A stretch of 64,000 bases of DNA from Rhizobium sp. 11515TR. GTDB lineage: Bacteria > Pseudomonadota > Alphaproteobacteria > Rhizobiales > Rhizobiaceae. Numbering within the stretch: the first letter of the stretch is position 1; each line of letters begins with the position of its first letter. This document shows positions 39,771-48,062 of the stretch, piece by piece. The stretch is from NCBI RefSeq assembly GCF_002277895.1, contig NZ_CP022998.1, positions 2,213,501-2,277,500 of the forward strand, written 5' to 3'. A program made the translations under genes and the position numbers. The notes under the pieces were generated by a model. That model saw only the letters and a program-made list of their open reading frames with translations, was not told the DNA's origin and did no database searches.

Positions 39771-40898
39771 ATGAAGATTCTGAGAAGCATTCAGGGCCGG
39801 GTTTTCTTCCGACTGTCGATTGCAGCATTGGTCGCCATCGGGATGTCGAGCGAAGCTCAATTAGCCAATGCCACCTCCCAGCACGCGCGGCTCAATGAGC
39901 CAGTCAAGGAGGTTGCGGATCAACGCCTGCTTCTCGATACGCCCGAGGGTAGGGGTGAGTTGCCCGTCTATGCGGATCATGCGATCGAAGCGGCATCGCC
40001 CGACGTGACGAAGGTGCTGATCATAGTCCATGGCACGCTCCGAAATGCCGATGCCTATTATGCGACCGGGCAGGAGCTGCTCGCAAAGGCTGGCGATCTC
40101 GCTGATGGTACGATGGTGATCGCGCCGCAATTCCTGATAAGATCGGATGTGGATGCGTTTTCGCTGAGTGCGCAGACACTCGCCTGGACGCAGAATGGCT
40201 GGAAAGGCGGAGAGCCCGCCCGCCAGCCGGCGCCGATCAGTTCCTTCGCCGCGCTCGATGCCCTGCTGCGGCATTTTGCCGATCGTCGCTTATATCCTTC
40301 GCTGAAGACCATTGTCGTGATGGGGCACTCGGCAGGAGCGCAATTGGTTCAGCGCTACGCCGTCGTCGGACGGGAGGCGGAAAATCTGACGAGTGCCGGC
40401 ATCGCCGTTCGCTACCTTGTCGCCAATCCGTCGAGCTATGTCTATTTCGACAACGAGCGGCCGGCCTTGCCGGATCAGCAGGCGGGGCTGGCTTCCTGCC
40501 CGAAGGCAACGCAATGGCGATACGGGCTTGCCGGCGCTCCACCATATGTATCGTCGCAGGATCCGAAACTTCTCGAAACGAGATATGCCGCGCGCAACGT
40601 GGTCTATCTGCTGGGCCAGGCGGACACCAATCCCTATACTCATTTCATCGACCGCTCCTGCGGGGCGATGGCGCAGGGACCCTATCGGCTTGCACGGGGG
40701 CTCACCTATTTCGACTATATGAAGAAGCGGCATCTATCAGATCTCGATCAGAAGGTCGTCGAGGTACCCGGTGTCGGGCATGACGACGAGGCGATGTTCA
40801 CCTCGGATTGCGGCATTGCCGTTTTGTTCGATCGACCGGTGCCGCCGTCCTGTCCGGTTATGGATGGGACTGCGAAAGTATCCGGAGCGGTGCCGTAA
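39771..40898 (+). CDS. Secreted alpha/beta hydrolase
   Basis: A 375-residue protein with an N-terminal signal peptide (about 1-35, LSIAALVAIGMSSEAQLANA). The nucleophile elbow is VVMGHSAGAQL and the strand opening IIVHGTL supplies the oxyanion region; a late GVGHDDEAMF offers the histidine. The substrate is unknown. The start at 39771 was preferred because the signal peptide begins there, although the ribosome binding site is weak. Confidence 0.75.
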   Translation: MKILRSIQGRVFFRLSIAALVAIGMSSEAQLANATSQHARLNEPVKEVADQRLLLDTPEGRGELPVYADHAIEAASPDVTKVLIIVHGTLRNADAYYATGQELLAKAGDLADGTMVIAPQFLIRSDVDAFSLSAQTLAWTQNGWKGGEPARQPAPISSFAALDALLRHFADRRLYPSLKTIVVMGHSAGAQLVQRYAVVGREAENLTSAGIAVRYLVANPSSYVYFDNERPALPDQQAGLASCPKATQWRYGLAGAPPYVSSQDPKLLETRYAARNVVYLLGQADTNPYTHFIDRSCGAMAQGPYRLARGLTYFDYMKKRHLSDLDQKVVEVPGVGHDDEAMFTSDCGIAVLFDRPVPPSCPVMDGTAKVSGAVP

Positions 40899-40988
40899 GT
40901 TTTTCCGAGTGGTCGGTCCCCATCGCGATCAGATGCAGGTGCTGATGCTTTTGGGGTCCATCGTGATCCTGCCGTCCACTTTCATGCG

Positions 40989-41987
40989 TTAGCTGCGATA
41001 GGCCGGCTGCGGGCGCGATGATCGGATTTTTCGCTGCATCGGGCGCTCGATGCCCAAGTAGCAAACGATGGCAAAGGCCAGCGAACCCAATGCTATAGGC
41101 ATAGGCTGCATATCGTGCGGCACTCCGACGCGCAAAAGCAGCGCCGTGACCAGGATGCCGGTCAGGACGTGCCAAACATAGATGGAATAGGAGGCATCCC
41201 CCAGGAAATGCAGGAACGCCAGCTGCGGCACGCCTCGTTCCCGCTCCGCGAAAACGGCGCCTGACAGCAGCAACACTGCCGGTATGCCCCAGCGCACAGC
41301 CCGCTCCAGATGGATCAACGGGTCGCTCGCGACTAGCAGCACGACCCCGACGATCATCAAGCCGATGGCGGCGGGAAAAGGCAGCCGAAAGCCCTGTTTC
41401 CACAGGCGTCCGATGACGATGCCGGCGGCGAATTCCAGAATGACCGGCTGTGTGAAAACACTGAGATAGCCGGAAGGCAGCAGATAATGCCCAATTACGA
41501 TGGTCATCAAGGCCACCATCAGGAACCATAGCCGCCTGAACTCAGGCAAAAGCAGTGAAATCGAAAAGATGAGATAGAAGAACATCTCGTAAGAGAGCGT
41601 CCATCCCTGCTCGACGACGGGATGCAATGCCTCGTCCTTCATGAAGGGCACGAAAAACAGCGAGCCGATCAAGTTCTCGATGCTCGAATTGGTGTCGAAG
41701 AAGAATTGTGGTTTCAGCACGGCGACGACGAAGGTTGCCGCCGTCGCAATCCAGTATAGCGGCACGATCCTGACGAGCCGGCGCCACATGAATTCCTGCG
41801 GGCCGAGCGATCTTCCATCGGTCGTGACCCACATGATAAAGCCGCTGATGACGAAGAATATATCGACGCCCGCTGCTCCGCTCTTGAAGTCCAGGCCGTA
41901 TGTTTCGCAGACATGGAAGCAAAGAACCGAAATTGCGGCGATCGCCCGCAGATATTGAATGCTCTTGATATCGCTGCCGGTTTTCAA
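40989..41987 (-). CDS. Acyltransferase family 3 membrane protein
   Basis: A 332-residue protein with about ten membrane helices. The N-terminal ISVLCFHVCETYG and the GVDIFFVISGFIMW motif are the hallmark of acyltransferase 3 proteins (such as OafA and NodX), which O-acetylate surface sugars. The substrate is unknown; rhizobial members often modify exopolysaccharide or LPS. It stands alone. Confidence 0.88.
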   Translation of the reverse strand: MKTGSDIKSIQYLRAIAAISVLCFHVCETYGLDFKSGAAGVDIFFVISGFIMWVTTDGRSLGPQEFMWRRLVRIVPLYWIATAATFVVAVLKPQFFFDTNSSIENLIGSLFFVPFMKDEALHPVVEQGWTLSYEMFFYLIFSISLLLPEFRRLWFLMVALMTIVIGHYLLPSGYLSVFTQPVILEFAAGIVIGRLWKQGFRLPFPAAIGLMIVGVVLLVASDPLIHLERAVRWGIPAVLLLSGAVFAERERGVPQLAFLHFLGDASYSIYVWHVLTGILVTALLLRVGVPHDMQPMPIALGSLAFAIVCYLGIERPMQRKIRSSRPQPAYRS

Positions 41988-42246
41988 AGCGGTGCCTCAC
42001 ACGATTGAACTGCTATCTCCGATACCGCAAGGGCCGGATTCAGCGATAAAATGCGTCGAAAGGCCGGGCACCGTGCATGACGGGTTTGAGGCTCGGCAGA
42101 CCGATTGTTGCTGCATATTGCTGCAGCAACAATTTCAATGAAAATGGATCATTTCCCGCCGGTTTCGTGGCCGAAATCGGGCAATTGGGATGCTTTGACG
42201 TGAACGGCGATAAAGCCGGGAGCTTCCGTCAAGCCGCCGACATCGC

Positions 42247-42981
42247 TTAGACCGCTCGAACTTCGGCAAGCCGCTTGACCGAGTATTCGTCCTGCCAACA
42301 GACAGCAGCTTCCCATGCTGCAGATGCTTGTGCGGCGATATCATAAGCATTATCGGTGAGATCGGCAGCGTTGTCAGGCAATACGAGGTCAAGGTCCGGA
42401 ACGTCAACATGGGACTCGTCCCAGTCGATCAACGCGACGCGATTAGCCGTCATCCGGATATTGCCAGGGTTGTTGGGATTTCCATGGACGACGCATGTCT
42501 GACGCCCGACGAGACGCGCCCATGCTGCTCGACATCGAGCAACACCTTCGGGCGGCATTGCGGCAAGATTGATCCTCGTTCCGGCTTCGGCATGCAGGAG
42601 GTCGGTCGACGATTTCCAGCCGGGCCGTTGAGGCCAGCCCTGCGTCAGCCGGTGCAGCTCGCGCAGGGTGTCGGCAACCCGACGCCAATCGGCCCCTGTC
42701 ACCGGCGGTCCGCCCTCAAGGTATTTCATCACCACCAGACCATCCACGAACAGCCGACCGTCCATCGTCGGGATCGGCACTGGAACGGTCATGCCTTCAT
42801 GATCGAGGTGCTGGAGCAGGGCGGTTTCCCAACCAAGATCAGCATCTGACCTGGAACCGAGACGGGCGACGGCAATTTCCCCATGGATGCGAACGCTCCA
42901 TACATCGTTGGCAACTCCACCGGTGAGTGCTTCGAGGCGAACTGCGTCCTCACCCCATTGCCCGAGCGCTTCCCATCCCAT
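42247..42981 (-). CDS. Aminoglycoside phosphotransferase-like kinase
   Basis: A 244-residue APH/choline kinase-fold protein. The Brenner-type motif reads VVHGNPNNPGNIRM and the metal motif ALIDWDESHVDVP. The catalytic aspartate expected after HG is asparagine, and the loop is one residue longer than HGDPNPGN, so activity as a classical aminoglycoside kinase is doubtful. It is the last gene of the conserved chromosome before the island. Confidence 0.8.
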   Translation of the reverse strand: MGWEALGQWGEDAVRLEALTGGVANDVWSVRIHGEIAVARLGSRSDADLGWETALLQHLDHEGMTVPVPIPTMDGRLFVDGLVVMKYLEGGPPVTGADWRRVADTLRELHRLTQGWPQRPGWKSSTDLLHAEAGTRINLAAMPPEGVARCRAAWARLVGRQTCVVHGNPNNPGNIRMTANRVALIDWDESHVDVPDLDLVLPDNAADLTDNAYDIAAQASAAWEAAVCWQDEYSVKRLAEVRAV

Positions 42982-43108
42982 TGGCGATATCCTCGCGAAT
43001 GATTAGTGTCTGACTTATTTCGTCCGCAGGCGCTGGCAATGCTAATTAACGCGAGCTTAGCAGGCTCGGCAAGTTGCCTAGCGAGCGAACACGAGAGCCT
43101 AGAAACGA

Positions 43109-43138
43109 GTTCACCGGGCCATTGTGGACCCGGTGAAC
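43109..43138. terminator. Perfect hairpin in the chromosome/island junction
   Basis: A perfect 10 bp stem (43109-43118 with 43129-43138) lies in the 398-base gene-free stretch 42982-43379. TTTGTTT follows on the plus strand. It may terminate the minus-strand island operon or belong to the target site. No tRNA or other RNA gene was recognised in this stretch. Confidence 0.45.
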
Positions 43139-43198
43139 GTTTGTTTGCGTGATGCCTCCGGCTTTGTGCCGATATGGCAAAGTTCGCGTCATTCTATG

Positions 43199-43312
43199 TG
43201 TAACGTGCCACTGGGTGTGACATTAGGCGCACTGAGAACATTCAGTTTTTTCCGTAGTGCGCGCCATCCGAAATGACATTGCGCCACCGACCTTTGACAC
43301 TGATTTCGGAGC
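43199..43312 (+). repeat. Degenerate direct repeats resembling TnsB binding sites
   Basis: Three related units are TGTAACGTGCCACTGGG (43199), TGACATTAGGCGCACTGAG (43218) and TGACATTGCGCCACCGAC (43274). A looser TTGACACTGATTTCGGAG lies at 43295. Several TGNCA-headed sites in direct orientation near one end are typical of Tn7 and Tn5053-type element ends. The first two are 19 bases apart. Confidence 0.6.
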
Positions 43313-43379
43313 AAATGGCGCGCATGCCCTGAGCCTTGCCGCGGAGAGAGGGCGAGGGAATAGCTGACGAGCTGCGAAA

Positions 43380-44072
43380 CTAGCGTCTGAGCCCGTAGGT
43401 CTTGTCGAGCCGCACCTCGGGGAACTGTCTTCCCACAAGCCATCGGGACTGGCGCGGAACCAATCGTAGGGGGCGCTGATCGAGCGTCTCCTCGATGCCC
43501 CAGTAGTCCGTGGGGATATCGGCAACTACCGCCATGGGACGGATGTCGACCTCCTGCCGAAGCGCATCGAGAGCATCTCGCGTCGCGACTACGCATCTCA
43601 GCTCCATGCTCCGGCAGTCGGCGAGTTCCCGTGTCCTTCTGATAATGGACATCAACGGTTCGGGGTCGCACACGATCGTGGTGAGAATAATACTGCGCTC
43701 GAACGATGAGTTCGGATCTTCTATGTAGCTGCCTCTGAGAAGGATAAGTTCCTCGCCGATGATCCGACCTTGGTCGTCGCTTACGACTTGGCCGATACCA
43801 CTGTCGTTGGGGCTGAAGGATCGGTATGGCCAGAAGCAGTTGATTGAGAGTTTGAACTGATGGTCTTCCAGAACTGCGCAGACGGGAGCGCAGAGCTCCT
43901 CGAACTCGCCTCCCAATCCAACGATTAGAAGTTCGTCCTGATCTCGATGAGACACGACAATGTCGTCTGCCATTTCAGGGGCAATGTCTTCAAGTGCGCC
44001 CGCGAGATCGTCAAACGTTGACCTCTGCAATGAGTCGATCAGTCTTGCGAATCTGTAACGGTCCAGGGCCAT
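43380..44072 (-). CDS. Hypothetical accessory protein downstream of tniQ
   Basis: A 230-residue soluble protein of mixed alpha/beta composition with no recognised motif. It follows the nuclease-like gene by five bases, with GAGAG just before the ATG, so the two are translationally coupled. It lies next to the presumed left transposon end. A role as immunity or sensor partner of the nuclease-like protein is only a guess from coupling. Confidence 0.65.
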   Translation of the reverse strand: MALDRYRFARLIDSLQRSTFDDLAGALEDIAPEMADDIVVSHRDQDELLIVGLGGEFEELCAPVCAVLEDHQFKLSINCFWPYRSFSPNDSGIGQVVSDDQGRIIGEELILLRGSYIEDPNSSFERSIILTTIVCDPEPLMSIIRRTRELADCRSMELRCVVATRDALDALRQEVDIRPMAVVADIPTDYWGIEETLDQRPLRLVPRQSRWLVGRQFPEVRLDKTYGLRR

Positions 44073-44077
44073 AGCTC

Positions 44078-44965
44078 TCAGAAGGCTCCGATCCAGTCAA
44101 GGAAAGCTGGAATGGTGGTTGGAGGATCGCCCGTCTCATCCGCCATATCTTCCAGCCTTGCGATGTGGGTCACCAAGGTTGCTCCGAACGACTTGTCGTA
44201 ACGATACACGAGGATGTCGCCATCGACTGCAAGGCTCAAACCCTCTATGGCGAGCCTGCTCCTGATTGCGAGGAGGCTAGGGTTGGGCGGTCGCAACGAG
44301 GATATCGCATTGCCCGAAAAGAAGCTTGCCCTTCCGAACGTCTGATCGAGCGTCTGATCTGTAGCTGACGTCCCGAACCTGGCGGCAAAAAGATGAGCCC
44401 ACATTCTCTCGTAAAGCATTTCGCTCTGATGATTAAGCACGTCCAACCGCGCCAAGGACCTGTCCAGAAACCACCACTGCCAGCTCTCGGCGGACATCCT
44501 AGAGATGTCGAGGACTCTGATCCGGACCTCGGCTAGGTCCGCAGGCGTATTCTGGGTCATAAGATCCTGCATTCGCACGGTGGGTGTCACCAGTTCACGC
44601 GTTACCGAGCGCCCCTCACGATCCAACAGCGGCTGATATCGGAAGTCGCGTTTCAAATTCCTCGACCATCTGCCTTTCGTCTGGCCGGATTTTGCGTGGA
44701 TCAGACGCCATCTGGTTGGGGTGATGACGTTGACGTCGTCGATCCATTCTTCGGAATGCTGGATTATGCGAAAGTCAGCCGCATGCTTCCGTCCAAGCCG
44801 TACAAAGGCCGCTAGCTTGACCAGTATCACCATGATGAGGAACGCCTCGAAGTCGTCACCGATATCGTGGGCGCGCGACCCTGAATGTTTTTTCCGCAAA
44901 TACGCCGCTTGCGCCGCTTTATCGAAGGCCTCGCGCTCTTGGCTTTCTATAATCTCATCCGGCAT
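44078..44965 (-). CDS. Nuclease-like accessory protein (PD-(D/E)xK-like motifs)
   Basis: A 295-residue protein; the start at 44965 has GGAG six bases upstream. An N-terminal helix contains DDFEAFLIMVIL (Glu40). It is followed by IDDVNVITPTRWRLIHAKSG, in which Asp77 and the H-A-K92 triplet are spaced like the D...(Q/H)xK core of DUF4297/Mrr-type nucleases. The assignment rests on this pattern alone. It lies 41 bases after tniQ and appears to be cotranscribed with the transposition genes. Confidence 0.6.
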   Translation of the reverse strand: MPDEIIESQEREAFDKAAQAAYLRKKHSGSRAHDIGDDFEAFLIMVILVKLAAFVRLGRKHAADFRIIQHSEEWIDDVNVITPTRWRLIHAKSGQTKGRWSRNLKRDFRYQPLLDREGRSVTRELVTPTVRMQDLMTQNTPADLAEVRIRVLDISRMSAESWQWWFLDRSLARLDVLNHQSEMLYERMWAHLFAARFGTSATDQTLDQTFGRASFFSGNAISSLRPPNPSLLAIRSRLAIEGLSLAVDGDILVYRYDKSFGATLVTHIARLEDMADETGDPPTTIPAFLDWIGAF

Positions 44966-45006
44966 GAAGTCTCCGTGTACGATATAAAATGTCCGAGGAG
45001 CTGTGC

Positions 45007-47007
45007 TTACCGTGGATCCACAGGCTGGACCGAGTTCGTGGCAACCGGCGTTCGGTCTGCGCCAAGCCCCTGCGACGTTTCTGGCGATGCGTCGGGTGAC
45101 TTCCTCGATCGGCGCCTGTCCCGTGATCCTGCGATTCTCTTCTTGAACGCCGCCATTACCGACGGATCCTCGACGACGGGGCGCTTGTAGAACATGCACC
45201 TGACACCGGGGAAGGTAACTTTGCTGTCTGGCGCGCATTCAAGCAGCAGCGAATGAAGCTTCCGGAATCCAAAGTCGTACGTCTCCGTGATCTCGCGAAG
45301 CGAGACGAACCGAGCTCTGAAGTCCTCTATGTCAGTCCGCAACACGCCTCGTCTAAAGTTCTTGCTGGCTGCGTCAATGATCGACAGCCGGACATCCGGC
45401 AGGGACTTGCTCCAGATCAGCCGCTTAACAATATCTCGCCCAACGCGGAGGACATCAGCGCAGCCTTCGATGCTTAGCACATCCGAGGCATCGACATCTG
45501 GAGCCACCTGCTTCGCGATCAGCCGCTGCAGTTCTTTGGGATCCAAGAGCAGGGCGTTGATGCCCCTTGGAAGATCCGGATCCAGTCCGCGACGCGATAT
45601 GAGACCATCGAGAAGGAGACGAAGGACGGCGCTCTGAACGGTATGAGCTCGACGAACCGCTGTACGAAAGGGATAGAGCCCTGCGGTGTCGGTTGCAGGC
45701 TTCTCCGGAAGAACCTTCTTCATGAAGACGTCGACGTCCGCCAAGGAGTACTTGGCGTATCGGTTATTCTTTTCCCTGGGCAGTGTCGGCGGGAGCAGGT
45801 TCTCCCGCTGGATCACCCGCATCGTTTCGATACCGGCGCCCATGACGCGCTCGAGTTCGGCGGATGTGGCAAGACCTCTCCAGAAAGCGAGAACTTCCCC
45901 GGCTATCTCGACGTCCATCAGAGGTTCTCGCCCGTCCGCGTCGACGAGCGCATCCTCGCGGCCTAGCGTAGTAAGCAACCTACGAAAGGTCGTGTGGTGC
46001 ACCCCGTGCTCCTTCGACCAGGCGGGAAGGCTCACGAACCTGGAGTCGACGAGATATCCAAACACACGGGCCCGGCTGGTGAGCATGAAGGTTCGGACGG
46101 CGTGGTCTCTGAGTGCTTCCTGACCTACACGGTCTTCCGGTTCGCGGCGGTTCGCCATCCTGACGTAAAGCGAACCATAGATCTTTATGCCGCCAACGCG
46201 CGGGTTATAGGCTTCACCGCTCTTGGAAATCAGGTCGAGACATTCGTCAAGCCCAGCGTAGCCACGCTGGAAATAGCGGAAGGCCTCCTCGCTGACCGAA
46301 TGCAGTTCGATTTCGCTCAATCCCTCCTGGCCGTTAAACCTCTTGCCATAGCGAAGGCAGATACCGGCCTGCTCGATCATGTCGATGGCCAGGCTTAGAG
46401 AGATCTCGTCTAGGAAATCGCCGTGCCCCATTCTGCGTTCCAGTCTGTCGCACACGAACCTTTCGAACCCGGAGAAGGGCAGGGGAACCGCCTGCGCCGC
46501 CATCCGGCGGATGTCCTTGGCGTAGTCTCGGTTGTAGCGCGCAAAGTCGATGTTCAGGTCCGGGTTGTCGGGCTTTGGTCCATCGACGATGAGGCAGTCG
46601 TGATGGGGACAGGCACGGACGGCGCGAAGGTGCCACCGGAGGCGGAAGTACCTGCGTGCCTGAGGAAATCGATGCTCTCTCGCATCGTCTTCCTGCAGGC
46701 AGTGCGGGCAGAATCGGGTCGTCGTCCGTGCGATGGCGTTGTGGCTCGGGAATCGGTGACCGGCAAGCGTGGTGTGCTTCGGCTCCAGCCGGACGAGCGA
46801 CCGGGCGGCGAGAAACTCGGGCTGCAGTCCGCTCACCTCCGCCATCCTGGCGACGGCGCCCGGTTCGCCCCTTGCCAGGTCGTAGTGGTTGACGCTCTTG
46901 TCCATCGCGAAGAGCCGAGCCTTCGTACCATTGGCCGCGCTCAGACGCGACCACATGCTGATCAAGGACTCATCGTCGTGGACCGGAACCTTGAAGAGCC
47001 CTCTCAT
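45007..47007 (-). CDS. tniQ: TniQ/TnsD-family target selector
   Basis: A 666-residue TniQ protein. The N-terminal domain carries the family zinc site: Cys100 and Cys103 (FCPHCLQED), then Cys133 and His136 (VRACPHHDC). The remaining 500 residues are probably DNA-binding helical domains, making it longer than Tn5053 TniQ and closer to TnsD-like proteins that read a fixed attachment site. The start overlaps the tnsC stop (ATGA). No Cas genes accompany it. Confidence 0.9.
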   Translation of the reverse strand: MRGLFKVPVHDDESLISMWSRLSAANGTKARLFAMDKSVNHYDLARGEPGAVARMAEVSGLQPEFLAARSLVRLEPKHTTLAGHRFPSHNAIARTTTRFCPHCLQEDDAREHRFPQARRYFRLRWHLRAVRACPHHDCLIVDGPKPDNPDLNIDFARYNRDYAKDIRRMAAQAVPLPFSGFERFVCDRLERRMGHGDFLDEISLSLAIDMIEQAGICLRYGKRFNGQEGLSEIELHSVSEEAFRYFQRGYAGLDECLDLISKSGEAYNPRVGGIKIYGSLYVRMANRREPEDRVGQEALRDHAVRTFMLTSRARVFGYLVDSRFVSLPAWSKEHGVHHTTFRRLLTTLGREDALVDADGREPLMDVEIAGEVLAFWRGLATSAELERVMGAGIETMRVIQRENLLPPTLPREKNNRYAKYSLADVDVFMKKVLPEKPATDTAGLYPFRTAVRRAHTVQSAVLRLLLDGLISRRGLDPDLPRGINALLLDPKELQRLIAKQVAPDVDASDVLSIEGCADVLRVGRDIVKRLIWSKSLPDVRLSIIDAASKNFRRGVLRTDIEDFRARFVSLREITETYDFGFRKLHSLLLECAPDSKVTFPGVRCMFYKRPVVEDPSVMAAFKKRIAGSRDRRRSRKSPDASPETSQGLGADRTPVATNSVQPVDPR

Positions 47008-48062
47008 CGCATCCCCGCAGCGATGCGGCCCGCGGTCTCCTGGCTGCGGCTCTCCTCGAGGCCGAGGGTGCCATCGCGCATCACGCCGCGTTTGATCGTC
47101 CAAAAATCCTTCTCGGTGAACACGTTGCGACCGCGCTTCGCCAGCTTGGCGTAGGCCCGGACCCAGTGGTCGAGCATCACGGTGTCCTCCTCATGGTCGA
47201 TCGCGTCTTCGATCGCGAAGTGCAGCATGCGGAACATCAGGCCGAGCCGGTTGCGGGCGCCATGGAAGAGCCTCTCCAGGAAGTCGGTGGTCAGCGGATC
47301 GTCGTGCGCGAGGTCGATAGTCGACTTCAGACCGGCCTCGTCGAGGACTGCCTGAAACTGCAACGCCACGAGATCGGCGTGCTCCCCGACGTTCAGCTCG
47401 TCGAGCCTGAGCACGACCGTCCGGCCTTCCATCTGCTCCTTCGGATCCCGGTCGACGATCTGGACGATCTCGGGCAGGCCGCAAAGGATCACATGGATCG
47501 GCCAGTCGTCCTCCTGCAGCATGTTCTTGATCGTGTCGGTCAGGTGGCGGACGCCCTTGATCTTCGGGGCGTCGAGCACGTGCTGGAACTCGTCGACGAA
47601 CACGACCTTGACCCCGTTCTGGCGCAGACGGGACCGCAACATCCGGAAGACCGTCGGCTCGTCCAGCTTCCTGTCGGCATCGTAGCCGAGCTTTGCAAGC
47701 ATGTCCTCGCCGAGGGCCTTCATCGTGCAGTCCGGCGGCGCCTTGACCCGCAGCAGCGGGTAGTAGAAGTCGCCGAAGCCGTCGGGAATCTTCTCGAGGG
47801 GCTTCTGAGCGTCGAGCACGCTGTTGATCAGCGTGCTCTTGCCGATGTGCGACTCGCCCACGATGATCAGCGCGTGGCCCACCTTCGTCGAACGGACCGC
47901 TCCCCGGACGATCGCCTTGATTTCGCGGATCACGTCCTCGTCGTTGTTCGTGTCAGTGATCATGCTCTCAACCCGCTTCATAATCTCGACCTTCCTGATC
48001 TCCACGTCGTCCATTCGCGCCATCATGGCGGCGGCCACCACGTCTGCTACGTCGTCGCTCAT
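47004..48062 (-). CDS. tnsC: TniB/TnsC AAA+ transposition regulator
   Basis: A 352-residue ATPase with Walker A GESHIGKST (residues 69-77) and Walker B VVFVDEFQHV (about 153-162). TnsC/TniB proteins form ATP-dependent filaments on target DNA, bridging TniQ and the transposase and enforcing target immunity. It overlaps tnsB upstream and tniQ downstream by four bases each, so the operon is tightly coupled. Confidence 0.92.
   Translation of the reverse strand: MSDDVADVVAAAMMARMDDVEIRKVEIMKRVESMITDTNNDEDVIREIKAIVRGAVRSTKVGHALIIVGESHIGKSTLINSVLDAQKPLEKIPDGFGDFYYPLLRVKAPPDCTMKALGEDMLAKLGYDADRKLDEPTVFRMLRSRLRQNGVKVVFVDEFQHVLDAPKIKGVRHLTDTIKNMLQEDDWPIHVILCGLPEIVQIVDRDPKEQMEGRTVVLRLDELNVGEHADLVALQFQAVLDEAGLKSTIDLAHDDPLTTDFLERLFHGARNRLGLMFRMLHFAIEDAIDHEEDTVMLDHWVRAYAKLAKRGRNVFTEKDFWTIKRGVMRDGTLGLEESRSQETAGRIAAGMR

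Noticed and set aside
42982..43196. A tRNA gene as attachment site
   Set aside because: The region has one perfect hairpin, but no cloverleaf, T-loop motif or acceptor pairing could be built.
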